Assembly (NCBI GenBank): GCA_964584935.1
Contig: CAZPBN010000009.1
Span: 41,309 to 105,308, forward strand
Reading direction: 5' to 3'
DNA length: 64,000 nt
Source: CAZPBN01 sp964584935
Lineage (GTDB): Bacteria > Acidobacteriota > Aminicenantia > Aminicenantales > Aminicenantaceae
Positions 55,774 to 64,000 of this stretch are shown one piece after another (within the stretch, counting starts at the first letter, position 1; the number at the start of each line of letters is the position of its first letter). Under the pieces are notes generated by a model. That model saw nothing but the letters and a program-made list of their open reading frames with translations. It made no database searches and had not been told where the DNA came from. A program made the translations under genes and the position numbers.

Positions 55774-55860
55774 TGCCGGAGGTGGGATTCGAACCCACAC
55801 GGAGTTATGCACACCGCTGGATTTTGAGTCCAGTGCGTCTACCAGTTTCGCCACTCCGGC
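55774..55860 (-). tRNA. tRNA-Leu (anticodon CAA)
   Basis: The 87-base class II tRNA reads GCCGGAG at its 5' end, pairing with CTCCGGC plus discriminator A at the 3' end. It has a CTGGA/TCCAG anticodon stem with loop CTCAAAA (anticodon CAA, reading UUG), a long variable arm and a T arm with GGTTCGAATCC. CCA is not encoded. A promoter is visible just upstream. Confidence 0.95.
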
Positions 55861-55869
55861 TTCCATAGA

Positions 55870-55898
55870 TTTTTAGCATTTTATGGAATTGGGGTCAA
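55870..55898 (-). promoter_or_regulatory. Promoter of tRNA-Leu
   Basis: On the minus strand TTGACC (55893-55898) and TAAAAA (55870-55875) are separated by 17 bases. They place the start about 3-5 bases before the mature tRNA 5' end, which supports the assignment. Confidence 0.5.
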
Positions 55899-55924
55899 TA
55901 CCCTTATTATATAAGGAAATAGTC

Positions 55925-56341
55925 TTATTGAAAAAATGCTTTCCTCAATATCGCTTGTAATTTATCCTCTTCTATCGGTTTAGAAAGGAAATAAAAAGGA
56001 TCGATTTCTTTGGCTTCACTTTTAACTTGCATATCACTCAATGCTGATATAAATATCACAGGAATATTCAATTGAGAGTGAATTTTTTTCGAACATTCAA
56101 TTCCATCCATATCTTCCTTTAACTTAATATCAACCAAAATTAAATCCGGATGAAATTTTTTGGATTTTTCAATCGCGTCTTTTTCACTTAAGGCGATATG
56201 AATGCATTTAAATCCCATATCCATCATCGTATTTTGAATATCCTTGGCAATAATGCTTTCATTTTCAATGATAAGTATTTTTTTATTGCTTATTCTGGAT
56301 TTTAGCTTTTCATTTGAATAAGAATTGCTTTGTGAACACAT
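55925..56341 (-). CDS. Stand-alone response regulator receiver protein
   Basis: The 138-residue CheY-like domain has the phosphoacceptor Asp at D71 (LILVDIK), an acidic pocket near residues 26-28 and the conserved Lys at K121 (FLSKP). The loop after D71 (DMDGIE) is typical of the AmiR/PAS-kinase-associated receiver type. There is no output domain and no neighbouring histidine kinase, so its partner lies elsewhere. It may act by protein interaction. Confidence 0.88.
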   Translation of the reverse strand: MCSQSNSYSNEKLKSRISNKKILIIENESIIAKDIQNTMMDMGFKCIHIALSEKDAIEKSKKFHPDLILVDIKLKEDMDGIECSKKIHSQLNIPVIFISALSDMQVKSEAKEIDPFYFLSKPIEEDKLQAILRKAFFQ

Positions 56342-56637
56342 AATTCATTCCTATAAAACTTATTCAAATTTAAATAAAAAAAAACACAAAGTCAAATTTT
56401 TTTCCCTACCAGTAAAAAAAAACCAAACAATCCAGCAACATTTTATTTTATAATTCGGTAACTCCATTTAAGTAATTTTTTTTCTTTTGAACAAGACAGG
56501 ATATATAGACTGTTGCTTACCCTCCTTCTTAGGAACTCTTTCGGAATTCATAAGCTTTAAAATTGGAAGAACCTCCTATTATAGTATAAGGTTGATTTTT
56601 TTTGTGCTTTCTGATAATAATTTCTGACAATAGTTCC

Positions 56638-57636
56638 GTGAATAAAACAAATAAATCCTTACTGGATATAGTAGACAGATTTAAAAACAAAAAAATCGCT
56701 GTATGGGGAGATTTCATTCTTGATGAATATATATTCGGGAACACAAACCGCATATCCAGAGAAGCACCGGTTCTAATCCTTACCTTCAAAAACAGAAAAT
56801 TCTATCTCGGAGGGGCTGGAAATTCAGTCCTCAATCTTCATGCACTAGGGGCAAATCCCCTTCCTATTGGGATCTATGGTCCGGATGAATCAGGAAATAA
56901 AATAGTTGAATTCATGAAAGAAAAAGGAATCAAAGCAAAATATCTCTTTTGTGAAAAAAACTACAGAACTCCAATTAAAACCAGAATTCTTGCTGGAGAA
57001 GAAACAGCGAGAAAACAACAAATCCTGAGAATCGATCAAGAACAAACAGTCCCAGACAAAAAAGAGATCAAAAAGAAGATGGAAGACTCTCTTATTTTTA
57101 TGAAAGATAAAATCGACGCTCTGCTTATATCAGATTACAATTATTTTACTGTTAAAGAAGATATTTTTGATAAAATCATCTCTCAAATGAAGAAAAAATC
57201 AATTCCCATCACTCTGGACTCACGCTTCCGGCTCTTAAATTTTCCCCGTGTCAATATCAGCACCCCCAATGAACCGGAAGTGGAATATTCCTCTGGTTTC
57301 AAGATTGAAAATGATGATATTCTCAACCAATGCGGTCATTTTCTTCTTGAAAAAACGCAGTCAGAAGCAATATTAATAACCAGAGGCTCCAAAGGAATGG
57401 ATCTTTTCGAACAAAAACACCCCCCTTTTCATCTTCCCATTCACGGATCAACAGAAATCATCGATGGAGCAGGGGCTGGGGATACGGTCATAAGCGTTTT
57501 GACTCTTGCTTTGTCATCTGGAGCCTCATTCAAACAAGCAGCCCAACTTGCCAACTATGCAGGCGGAATCGTGGTGATGAAAAAGGGCACAGCTACTTTA
57601 TCCATCCAAGAACTCAAGAAGGCGGTAACATCCTGA
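56638..57636 (+). CDS. rfaE1: D-glycero-beta-D-manno-heptose-7-phosphate kinase (HldE kinase domain)
   Basis: The 332-residue PfkB-family kinase (from GTG 56638; TTG 56602 would add 12 residues) has the N-terminal GDFILDEYI segment, a GGAGNSVLNLHALGA nucleoside-sugar motif and the ATP/anion-hole signature DGAGAGDTVISVL near the C-terminus. It makes heptose 1,7-bisphosphate for LPS inner core. The next gene is the nucleotidyltransferase, which in many bacteria is fused to this one as HldE; here the two are separate but overlapping or adjacent. Confidence 0.9.
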   Translation: MNKTNKSLLDIVDRFKNKKIAVWGDFILDEYIFGNTNRISREAPVLILTFKNRKFYLGGAGNSVLNLHALGANPLPIGIYGPDESGNKIVEFMKEKGIKAKYLFCEKNYRTPIKTRILAGEETARKQQILRIDQEQTVPDKKEIKKKMEDSLIFMKDKIDALLISDYNYFTVKEDIFDKIISQMKKKSIPITLDSRFRLLNFPRVNISTPNEPEVEYSSGFKIENDDILNQCGHFLLEKTQSEAILITRGSKGMDLFEQKHPPFHLPIHGSTEIIDGAGAGDTVISVLTLALSSGASFKQAAQLANYAGGIVVMKKGTATLSIQELKKAVTS

Positions 57637-57656
57637 AATCAAAAAAAGTATATTCT

Positions 57657-58121
57657 TTGTCCCATCTAAAAAAAAAAATAAAATGGCATAAGGAAAAGAA
57701 TCAATCTATTGTTTTAACCAACGGCTGTTTTGACCTAATTCATATAGGACATATAAGATATCTCAAGGAATCCAAGAAAAAAGGAGATATTCTGCTCCTT
57801 GCCTTAAATAGCGATTCTTCTATCCGAAAATTAAAAGGAAAAGGACGCCCCATATTAAACCTGAAAGAGCGAATTGATATTCTCTCTTCATTTTCTTTTA
57901 TTGATTACATAACAGTTTTTAAAGAACAAAGTGTTGAACAAATATTAAAAACTCTCAAACCGGATATTCATGCCAAAGGCTCTGATTACACAAAAGAAAC
58001 AGTTCCTGAAAGAGATACAGTCCTTGGTTACGGAGGAACCATTTTAATAACCGGGGGTCCAAAAATCAAATCAACTTCTGAAATTATAGAAAAAATGGTT
58101 AGAGAAAAAACAGGAAAATAA
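57657..58121 (+). CDS. rfaE2: D-glycero-beta-D-manno-heptose 1-phosphate adenylyltransferase (HldE transferase domain)
   Basis: The 154-residue protein has the nucleotidyltransferase HxGH motif (TNGCFDLIHIGHIRYL) and the downstream ERIDILSSF and TSEIIEKM segments. It produces ADP-heptose. The TTG at 57657 lacks a ribosome site. Family alignment favours an earlier start, because the 8 codons before it read like the usual N-terminus; a CTG at 57633, overlapping the upstream TGA and 7 bases after AAGGCGG, would fit. Confidence 0.9.
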   Translation: MSHLKKKIKWHKEKNQSIVLTNGCFDLIHIGHIRYLKESKKKGDILLLALNSDSSIRKLKGKGRPILNLKERIDILSSFSFIDYITVFKEQSVEQILKTLKPDIHAKGSDYTKETVPERDTVLGYGGTILITGGPKIKSTSEIIEKMVREKTGK

Positions 58122-58137
58122 TTATTTACAATAGGAT

Positions 58138-59166
58138 ATGGAAAATTTTTTAATCGTCAAACTCAGCTCTCTGGGAGATATCATTCACACTCTGCCTTCT
58201 TTTCACGCCATAAGAACAAATTTTCCTGAGGCTCGGATAAACTGGATTGTTGAAAGAAACGGCCAAGAAATACTGGATCTTGTTCCCGGAATCGACAAGA
58301 TTATTGGTTTGAAAAAAAGTAAATTCAATAAAGAGAAATCAAGTCTTTTAAAAGAATTGTTGGATTTAAGAAATGAATTGAAAAACACTTCACAGATTGC
58401 TCTTGATTTTCAAGGCCTTCTCAAATCTTCATTCATTGCTTTTATCAGCGGTGCTAAAAAAAGAATTGGTTTTCACAGAGAAAATTTAAAAGAACCGGCA
58501 GCTTCAATTTTCTACAATGATCATTTTGAACCCATTCCTGAGAATATTCATGTGATTAAAAAAAATCTTTTACTTTTAAATAGAATTGGAATAGAGGAAG
58601 ACAGATATGTATTCCCCCTCGTTCTTCCCCAGGAATTATCTGAAGCTGTTGACAACAAACTCAGAAACACAGGATTTAATAAAAACAAAAAATTGATTCT
58701 TTGCAATGTCGGCGCTGCCTGGAAAACAAAAAGATGGTTTGCCCAAAAATGGATAAAACTTCTGTCACTACTGGATAATAAAAATCTTTTCCCTCTTCTT
58801 CTATGGGGAACAGAACAGGAAAAAGACCTTGCTTCCGAAATCAGCGCAAAATGCAAGACACCGGTCTCCCCTTATTTTTCAATAAAAGAGGTAATGAGCC
58901 TCATTCAAAAATCAAATCTTTTAATAAGCGGGGATACTTACGCTCTTCATGCTGCCTGTGCTCTATCGAAACCAGCAGTGGCTATCATCGGACCAACCAA
59001 TCCTGAAAGAAACGGACCTTTCGGGCCAAATTGCAAAATCGCTTTTCACAAATTGAAATGCAGCTACTGTTATAAAAAAACATGCCGCACTTTGGATTGC
59101 CTTAAAGCTATATCTCCTGAAGAAGTATATAAAATGAGCATCCAACTGTTGGAGCACAATGAATAA
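58138..59166 (+). CDS. LPS heptosyltransferase, glycosyltransferase family 9
   Basis: The 342-residue GT-B protein starts with the family's KLSSLGDIIHTLP motif. It has an ALDFQGLLKSS segment near residue 83 and the ADP-heptose site (ISGDTYALHAACALSKPAVAIIGPTNPERNGPFG, residues about 262-295). A Cys-rich tail is common in WaaC/WaaF/RfaQ relatives. It adds heptose to LPS inner core. It follows the ADP-heptose genes by 16 bases and overlaps the next gene by 8, so this is one operon. Confidence 0.88.
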   Translation: MENFLIVKLSSLGDIIHTLPSFHAIRTNFPEARINWIVERNGQEILDLVPGIDKIIGLKKSKFNKEKSSLLKELLDLRNELKNTSQIALDFQGLLKSSFIAFISGAKKRIGFHRENLKEPAASIFYNDHFEPIPENIHVIKKNLLLLNRIGIEEDRYVFPLVLPQELSEAVDNKLRNTGFNKNKKLILCNVGAAWKTKRWFAQKWIKLLSLLDNKNLFPLLLWGTEQEKDLASEISAKCKTPVSPYFSIKEVMSLIQKSNLLISGDTYALHAACALSKPAVAIIGPTNPERNGPFGPNCKIAFHKLKCSYCYKKTCRTLDCLKAISPEEVYKMSIQLLEHNE

Positions 59167-59713
59167 AGAAAAAATTCAAAAATTGATTTACAGATGGAGA
59201 GTGAGAGTTGGCTTATTCTGTATGATTCCTGTGTTGATCTTTTCAAAACCAAATTTTTATTATTTTATGGCAGGTATAATCATTTCCTCAATTGGACTTC
59301 TGATTCGAATATGGGCATCTGGCTACATAATGAAAGAAAAAAAGCTCACTATTTGCGGCCCCTATCAATACACCAGAAACCCCCTTTACTTGGGTAATTT
59401 ATTTTTAATCGCAGGAATTGTTTGTTTATCCCATTCCTACTGGATTCTGTTGTGTTTCATTCTGTACATAGCGCTGTTCTATCCGGTGATCATTCATTAC
59501 GAAAATCAAAGAATGGAAAGACTATTCCCCTATGAATTTTCGAAATACAAAAAAAATGTCCCCTCCCTTTTTCCAAAACTGAAGCCCTATTCCTCTTCAT
59601 GCCCAACAAATTTTAGCCGGGATCTTTTTATGAAAAACAAAGAATACCGAGCATCTCTGGGAATGATTTTGTTGTGGCTGCTTATCTATTTAAAAATGGT
59701 TTTTTTCGGCTGA
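59159..59713 (+). CDS. ICMT/phospholipid methyltransferase-family membrane protein
   Basis: The 184-residue protein has about four to five membrane helices and the family's signature GPYQYTRNPLYLGN near residues 66-79, followed by a His-Tyr-Glu-x-x-R-hexa pattern (HYENQRMERLFP). These residues bind S-adenosylmethionine in isoprenylcysteine carboxyl methyltransferase and PEMT-like enzymes. It overlaps the heptosyltransferase gene, suggesting a lipid or envelope substrate, but the true acceptor is unknown. Confidence 0.8.
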   Translation: MNKEKIQKLIYRWRVRVGLFCMIPVLIFSKPNFYYFMAGIIISSIGLLIRIWASGYIMKEKKLTICGPYQYTRNPLYLGNLFLIAGIVCLSHSYWILLCFILYIALFYPVIIHYENQRMERLFPYEFSKYKKNVPSLFPKLKPYSSSCPTNFSRDLFMKNKEYRASLGMILLWLLIYLKMVFFG

Positions 59714-59768
59714 ATCTCGCTGATATATCAAGATTGTATTTTTGAAAAAGGTCTGTTATATTCCTCCC

Positions 59769-60350
59769 ATGCCCACAAAAAAAAGAATAGATAAAGTCAA
59801 AAAAGTCCTCTCCTTTAGACAGCCGGATCTGAGAGTCGTTCTGGAAGGAGTCAAAAATACTCACAATGCCAGTGCTGTCACCAGAACTTGCGATGCGGCA
59901 GGAATACTCTATTTGGATATCATATCTCCAGATATGGAACCCTTTCCTGTTAACGAAGCCATATCAACCAGAGCGGAAAAGTGGATTCAGATCAATTATT
60001 ATAAGTCCCCTTCCGAATGTCTTTCAAAACTGAAGAAAAAGGGGTTTCAAATAGCAGCAACATCCCTTGAAAAGGAAGCACTACCCTATTATTCACTGAA
60101 TTACATAAAACCAACAGCCGTTGTTTTTGGAAACGAAGCAGAAGGCCTCTCTAAAAAAACCGAGGATTTGTCTGATCACAAAATAAAAATTCCCATGTTC
60201 GGAATGGCTCAAAGTCTCAATCTTTCCGTCTCTGTGGGGATCATTCTTTATGAAGCCATAAAGCAAAGAAAGAACAACAATCTTTTTGGAAAAAGAGGAT
60301 TATCTCCGGAGGAATTTGATTTTTATTATAAAAAATGGCTTGGTTCTTAA
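59769..60350 (+). CDS. SpoU/TrmH-family RNA 2'-O-methyltransferase
   Basis: From ATG 59769 the 193-residue SPOUT protein has all three TrmH motifs: N-x-x-A-V-x-R-T (around NASAVTRTCDAAG), VFGNEAEGLS and IPMFGMAQSLNLSVSVGIILYE. The RQPDLRVVLEGVKN beginning is that of TrmH (tRNA Gm18). A TTG at 59742 would add nine residues. Neither start has a clear ribosome site. It probably methylates tRNA. Confidence 0.85.
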   Translation: MPTKKRIDKVKKVLSFRQPDLRVVLEGVKNTHNASAVTRTCDAAGILYLDIISPDMEPFPVNEAISTRAEKWIQINYYKSPSECLSKLKKKGFQIAATSLEKEALPYYSLNYIKPTAVVFGNEAEGLSKKTEDLSDHKIKIPMFGMAQSLNLSVSVGIILYEAIKQRKNNNLFGKRGLSPEEFDFYYKKWLGS

Positions 60351-60544
60351 GAGGGCAGTTGTCCTTTCCGTTTAAAATAACAATTTATTGATTCTATAGT
60401 TATCTCCCCATCTTGTTATAGCAAATAATGGTTTCATATGTTTTGTATCCATGACTTTCCCCCTGCAAAAAAATAAGTGAAACATAAAAATCTTCTCAAT
60501 ATCATCACCTTTGCTCCGAAAAAATAACATTCATTTGAAATGAA

Positions 60545-62335
60545 CTATATGACTTTTACCAAACATAATTCACAATAAGAGACAGGATAAATCAATCCGA
60601 AATTATTGAGGACTTGAGGATGGATTTCTCCAACTTTTGCCCAAACATCTCCCCCGCATGCCACTAAGGCATACCTGCCTTCACAGAAGGAAGGATGACC
60701 ATCCGGTTTATACTTTCCCTTCAAATTCATTTCCCGCAGCAGGGAATCCAAATACATTCGAGCTTCGGTATAGCCTGCATCCGGCCCAATGATTCCAAAC
60801 GCAAGGTGCCTGTATTCATTAACTCCTGTTTCCATTTCTTTATTAATAACTGCAACATTCCCTACTTCAAATATTTTCTGAGGGACTGATTTTCTTCGGT
60901 TTTTATAAAATGTTTCCATAATTCCTGTCATCAAATGAGATCTCAGTATCTCTTGATCTTTTGTTTTCGGATTTTCCACTTTCACATGTTTTCCTTCGGG
61001 TTTTATCTCAAATTTGGAGAAATGCCTTTCCACAGACTGTAAATGAAGACTCATTATTTCCGTAAATCCATGGCCGATCATAATGTCACGAACCATATTG
61101 CTGAGCAATTCTTCTCTCCGGGCTTCTCCTATGGTCAAGGTAGGTATGGTTTTGGTCTGAATCCGGTCATAACCGTAACCTATTGCCAGATCCTCAAACA
61201 CATCAACTTGATGTCGGATATCCGTTCGGTACATTGGATAACTCACTTCATACTCATCTTCTTTCTTTTCAACATTTAACCTCATTTTCCTCAAGTATTG
61301 CATGAATTCTTTTGATGTAAATTCAATTCCCAACCAGCGTTGAGCCTCTCGGTAATCGAGTGTTATTTTTTGGTGAGATAAATCCGGTGTCTTCTCAGTC
61401 CCTGTCTGATAGTTCATGTTTACGGATTCCACTCTCCCCTTCAATTCAATCAAAGCACTGACCAGAGTGTTGAGAGAATTTCTCACTGCTTCTTTATTTA
61501 TACCGGTCACATCTATAAAAAGTTTCGAAGAGCCCACTTTACATTTTGTCTCATCACTGTTTATTATGGGAGGCATCGCAAGGACTAAATCTTTGGCATC
61601 CATAAGGATGGGATATTTTTTGTACGGATTCATAAGGTCGGCATAAATTTTTCCCTTTGGATGTTCTTCCAGTATTTGTTTCGGAGTCATCTTTTTTCCG
61701 GGCATACCGAGGGGACAAAACTCAAACCGGACCGGATCCACCACAGTATATCTAATAGGAGGAGTTATAACATCCATATCATAGACTCCTATGGAAGCTA
61801 ACTTCCGGTCCCTACCAATTCCCCAATGAAGATTTTCCTGTAAACGCATAATTTCCCGCAAACCATTTTGATTAAGAGGAGGAACAGTCACAACAGCACA
61901 AGAAATATAAGGCCTGTAAGTCTCCTTCTCAGATAAAACCGGATCAACTTCCACTTCAACCTGACTCTCAAAAACTTTAAATTCAGTCAATCCCTTTTCA
62001 ATACCAAGGTATCCTTTCAGAGCCCGAGATAATCCACCGGTATCAAACAGATCCGGTCGGTCAGCCAGTAAATCAATGCGAATCACTTTATAGGTCCCAA
62101 ACTGTTCGAAGGGTTCTTCACGTTCAAATCCACAATAATCACAGCGCTTGGGAGGTTCTTCGTGGGCTAATCGATCATTGGGGGTTTGACAAGCTGGACA
62201 TTTAAACAATCCCATCTCAGCAGTATCCTCCACATCACATCCTAATTGCTCAAGGGAATACACTAAAGTATTCATATCATACTTCTTTCCCAGCAATTCA
62301 TTCATTTTTTTAACACTCACCGCAACTACTGGCAT
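60545..62335 (-). CDS. pheT: Phenylalanyl-tRNA synthetase beta subunit, archaeal/eukaryotic type with zinc-ribbon insert
   Basis: The 596-residue length and the ADRPDLFDTGGLSRALKGYLGIE segment place it in the short archaeal/eukaryotic PheT class, not the roughly 800-residue bacterial class. Between the first domain and that segment (residues about 42-80) is a CxxC-x15-CxxC zinc-ribbon-like insert (Cys46, Cys49, Cys65, Cys68) that I do not know from typical members. B5 and catalytic-like domains follow. It is translated with pheS (10-base overlap). Confidence 0.92.
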   Translation of the reverse strand: MPVVAVSVKKMNELLGKKYDMNTLVYSLEQLGCDVEDTAEMGLFKCPACQTPNDRLAHEEPPKRCDYCGFEREEPFEQFGTYKVIRIDLLADRPDLFDTGGLSRALKGYLGIEKGLTEFKVFESQVEVEVDPVLSEKETYRPYISCAVVTVPPLNQNGLREIMRLQENLHWGIGRDRKLASIGVYDMDVITPPIRYTVVDPVRFEFCPLGMPGKKMTPKQILEEHPKGKIYADLMNPYKKYPILMDAKDLVLAMPPIINSDETKCKVGSSKLFIDVTGINKEAVRNSLNTLVSALIELKGRVESVNMNYQTGTEKTPDLSHQKITLDYREAQRWLGIEFTSKEFMQYLRKMRLNVEKKEDEYEVSYPMYRTDIRHQVDVFEDLAIGYGYDRIQTKTIPTLTIGEARREELLSNMVRDIMIGHGFTEIMSLHLQSVERHFSKFEIKPEGKHVKVENPKTKDQEILRSHLMTGIMETFYKNRRKSVPQKIFEVGNVAVINKEMETGVNEYRHLAFGIIGPDAGYTEARMYLDSLLREMNLKGKYKPDGHPSFCEGRYALVACGGDVWAKVGEIHPQVLNNFGLIYPVSYCELCLVKVI

Positions 62336-63858
62336 AAAGAAATCTCCCTGATTTTATCGAGATCGCTCCAGAATATCTCCCTTATATCATCGATTCCGTA
62401 TCGAAGCATTGCCAGCCGGTCAAGACCCAGGCCCCAGGCTAGAACCGGCACTTCACAGCCAAAAGGAATGGTCACTTCAGGACGAAAAACACCGGATCCT
62501 CCCAGTTCAATCCAGCTCTTTCTTGATTCCATATAAACAAAAGCTTCCGCGCTGGGTTCGGTATAGGGAAAAAATGCAGGCTTGAATTTGACCTTCTCAA
62601 ACCCCATCTTTCTGTAAAATTCCTTTAACGTTCCAAGAAGTGTTGCCAGATTAGCATCTTTATCTATAATCACTCCATCAATCTGGAAAAATTCCGGAAG
62701 ATGTTTATAGCTGATCGCTTCATTGCGGTATACTTTACCGACACAAAAAACTTTTTGCGGAGGCTCAGGATTCTTTGCCAATGCCCGTATGGTCGTCGCC
62801 GTGGTATGAGTGCGGAGAACAACCTTTTTTGCTCTCTCCCTCTCCCAGGAATATCCCCAGCCTGTTGACCCTGTTTTCCATCCATTTTCATGGGTTTTCT
62901 TTATATTCTCAACAAATTGATTCCCAGGCAACTTGGCTTTCAGGGGACGGGAAAGATAAAACGTATCCTGCATATCCCTGGCGGGATGATCCTGAGGCTG
63001 GAACAAGGCATCAAAATCCCAGAAAGCTGATTCTGCTTGAGGCGATACAATTTCTGAAAATCCCATTTCAAGAAACGCCTTCCTGGTTTGTTGAATTATT
63101 TTTTGCATCAAATGGATCTTAGCGGGGAATATTTTTTCTGTTTCAAGTGTCACATCATAACTTCTCAATCGAATATTCTTCCACTCCCCGCTGACAATAT
63201 CCTCAGATGTTAGAATATTTCTTTCTTTAACAACCTTAATATCCTCGGATAGAACCGCTCTGCCTCTTTCCGAAAGGATTGCAGTGCGAAAAGTTCTGGT
63301 TTTTATTTTTGCCAGAGAAGTACGGTGATGGAGCAATTTCTTAACCCGAGAAACATCAATCTTGTGTTTGTTCAATTCATCTAAAAACAACCTCTCTTTT
63401 TCCAATGCCAATTTCACAGCCAACTCATCCGAATCCAGACGGGATAACGCCTTGTGCCCTTCTTGAGTTATAATCAATTCCCCCTTGTCTTTTTTAATCC
63501 AGCCCCTCATAGCTCCCCACTTGATAACCTCATTCATGGGTATTTGCTTTTTCTTTAATATTTGAGCAAGCTCTCGTATTTTCATCCGGCCTTTATCTTT
63601 CAGGATTGATAAAACTTGCCTTTCAGGTAATCCTTGATCGATGATCTCACTGGCGTTTTCCGAAACAATGAGCTCATCACGTTCCTTTTCTTTGATCAGA
63701 ACCCATCCCTGCTCCTCTCCATAGGTCATGGTGGCTGCAACCATCGGATGATCGGCACCGGACAGAGAAGCAATTTCTTCGGTTGAACGTTCCTGTTCGG
63801 ATTCCAATAATGTTTTAAATATGTTCCACTGAGTTTCACTTAATGTTTGTTCTGTCAT
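62326..63858 (-). CDS. pheS: Phenylalanyl-tRNA synthetase alpha subunit, archaeal/eukaryotic type
   Basis: The roughly 510-residue protein has N-terminal winged-helix-like DNA/RNA-binding domains (about 1-160) and the class II catalytic domain with motif 2/3 segments: PQDHPARDMQDTFYL, RTHTTATTIRAL, FFQIDGVIIDKD and GLGLDRLAMLRYGIDD at the C-terminus. The size and N-terminal domains fit the archaeal/eukaryotic class. The start is ATG 63858, just after an in-frame GTG at 63861. Confidence 0.93.
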   Translation of the reverse strand: MTEQTLSETQWNIFKTLLESEQERSTEEIASLSGADHPMVAATMTYGEEQGWVLIKEKERDELIVSENASEIIDQGLPERQVLSILKDKGRMKIRELAQILKKKQIPMNEVIKWGAMRGWIKKDKGELIITQEGHKALSRLDSDELAVKLALEKERLFLDELNKHKIDVSRVKKLLHHRTSLAKIKTRTFRTAILSERGRAVLSEDIKVVKERNILTSEDIVSGEWKNIRLRSYDVTLETEKIFPAKIHLMQKIIQQTRKAFLEMGFSEIVSPQAESAFWDFDALFQPQDHPARDMQDTFYLSRPLKAKLPGNQFVENIKKTHENGWKTGSTGWGYSWERERAKKVVLRTHTTATTIRALAKNPEPPQKVFCVGKVYRNEAISYKHLPEFFQIDGVIIDKDANLATLLGTLKEFYRKMGFEKVKFKPAFFPYTEPSAEAFVYMESRKSWIELGGSGVFRPEVTIPFGCEVPVLAWGLGLDRLAMLRYGIDDIREIFWSDLDKIREISLCQ

Positions 63859-63902
63859 CACTCAATACCATTATCTCAATATCTATCAGAATATATTTGC
63901 TA

Positions 63903-63931
63903 AATATAATTTTTTCGTTGATATAAGTCAA
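63903..63931 (-). promoter_or_regulatory. Promoter of pheST
   Basis: On the minus strand TTGACT (63926-63931) and TATATT (63903-63908) are spaced by exactly 17 bases, a near-consensus sigma70-type promoter about 45 bases before pheS. The short leader leaves no room for a phenylalanine attenuator. Confidence 0.6.
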
Positions 63932-63983
63932 GGATGAAGGGGCTGTGAAGTTCCCCCATTTTTTTCTTTATAGGATAATAATA

Positions 63984-64000
63984 ATGAAATGGATCAGGTT
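63984..64000 (+). CDS. Possible start of a gene running off the right edge
   Basis: An ATG at 63984 follows TAGGAT (63971-63976) by 7 bases and opens a frame reading Met-Lys-Trp-Ile-Arg to the window edge. Too short to identify. Confidence 0.3.

Noticed and set aside
56529..56789. 86-codon minus-strand frame over the heptose kinase start
   Set aside because: Antisense to a well-supported gene, no family or ribosome site.
63931..63967. Possible hairpin with T-run before the right-edge gene
   Set aside because: Only a four-pair G/C stem with a ten-base loop, and no gene upstream on that strand to terminate.

Overview
The window looks like a chromosome fragment of an AT-rich, strictly anaerobic, diderm (LPS-making) bacterium, probably uncultured. 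Pointers are the ferredoxin-dependent 2-oxoacid oxidoreductase, the HdrA-type electron-transfer flavoprotein, several radical SAM enzymes, ADP-heptose and heptosyltransferase genes, a TolC/HlyD exporter, and an archaeal/eukaryotic-type PheST pair of the kind also seen in spirochaetes and some candidate phyla. An Aminicenantes-like lineage would fit, but a phylum cannot be fixed from the sequence alone.

Layout. 1-6.2 kb (+): the tail of korA, then korB, korC, hdrA, an SdhB/TfrB-like iron-sulfur protein and a fumarate reductase-like flavoprotein, ending in a good intrinsic terminator. 6.2-13.8 kb (-): a glycine block, gcvT-gcvH-gcvPA-gcvPB followed by glyQ-glyS. 14-19.5 kb (+): argS, then two CPA2-type antiporters with a PTS-IIA-like and a PII-like protein. 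19.7-33.2 kb: a phospho-signalling and transport island. It holds a FHA-GAF-PP2C phosphatase, three NTT-like transporters (two with long HEAT-like cytosolic tails), a STAS antagonist, an RsbW-like kinase, an exported metallophosphatase, and two exported PI3/4-kinase-like proteins, one of which has lost its catalytic motif. 33.3-42 kb (-): exported GH2 beta-galactosidase, two SSS symporters and an exported propeller-only sensor protein.

42-53.2 kb (-) is the accessory region with the most novel content. One operon encodes TolC, HlyD, a MacB-like permease without an ATPase, and two radical SAM proteins. After an MFS transporter comes a second cluster: a radical SAM/SPASM enzyme, a 76-residue peptide with a Tat-like leader, an Arg-rich protein and a DUF3108-like protein. 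The peptide's C-terminal 27 residues are almost entirely aromatic-X-Asp/Asn/Ser triplets, the pattern expected for a multiply cyclophane-crosslinked RiPP (triceptide-like). This is the best candidate for an undescribed system in the window.

53.3-60.4 kb: a PAS/HD-GYP protein, an unknown membrane protein, tRNA-Leu(CAA), a response regulator, and an LPS inner-core block (hldE-type kinase and nucleotidyltransferase, GT9 heptosyltransferase, ICMT-like methyltransferase) followed by a TrmH-like RNA methylase. 60.5-63.9 kb (-): pheS-pheT, with a zinc-ribbon insertion in PheT. A new + strand gene appears to begin at the right edge.
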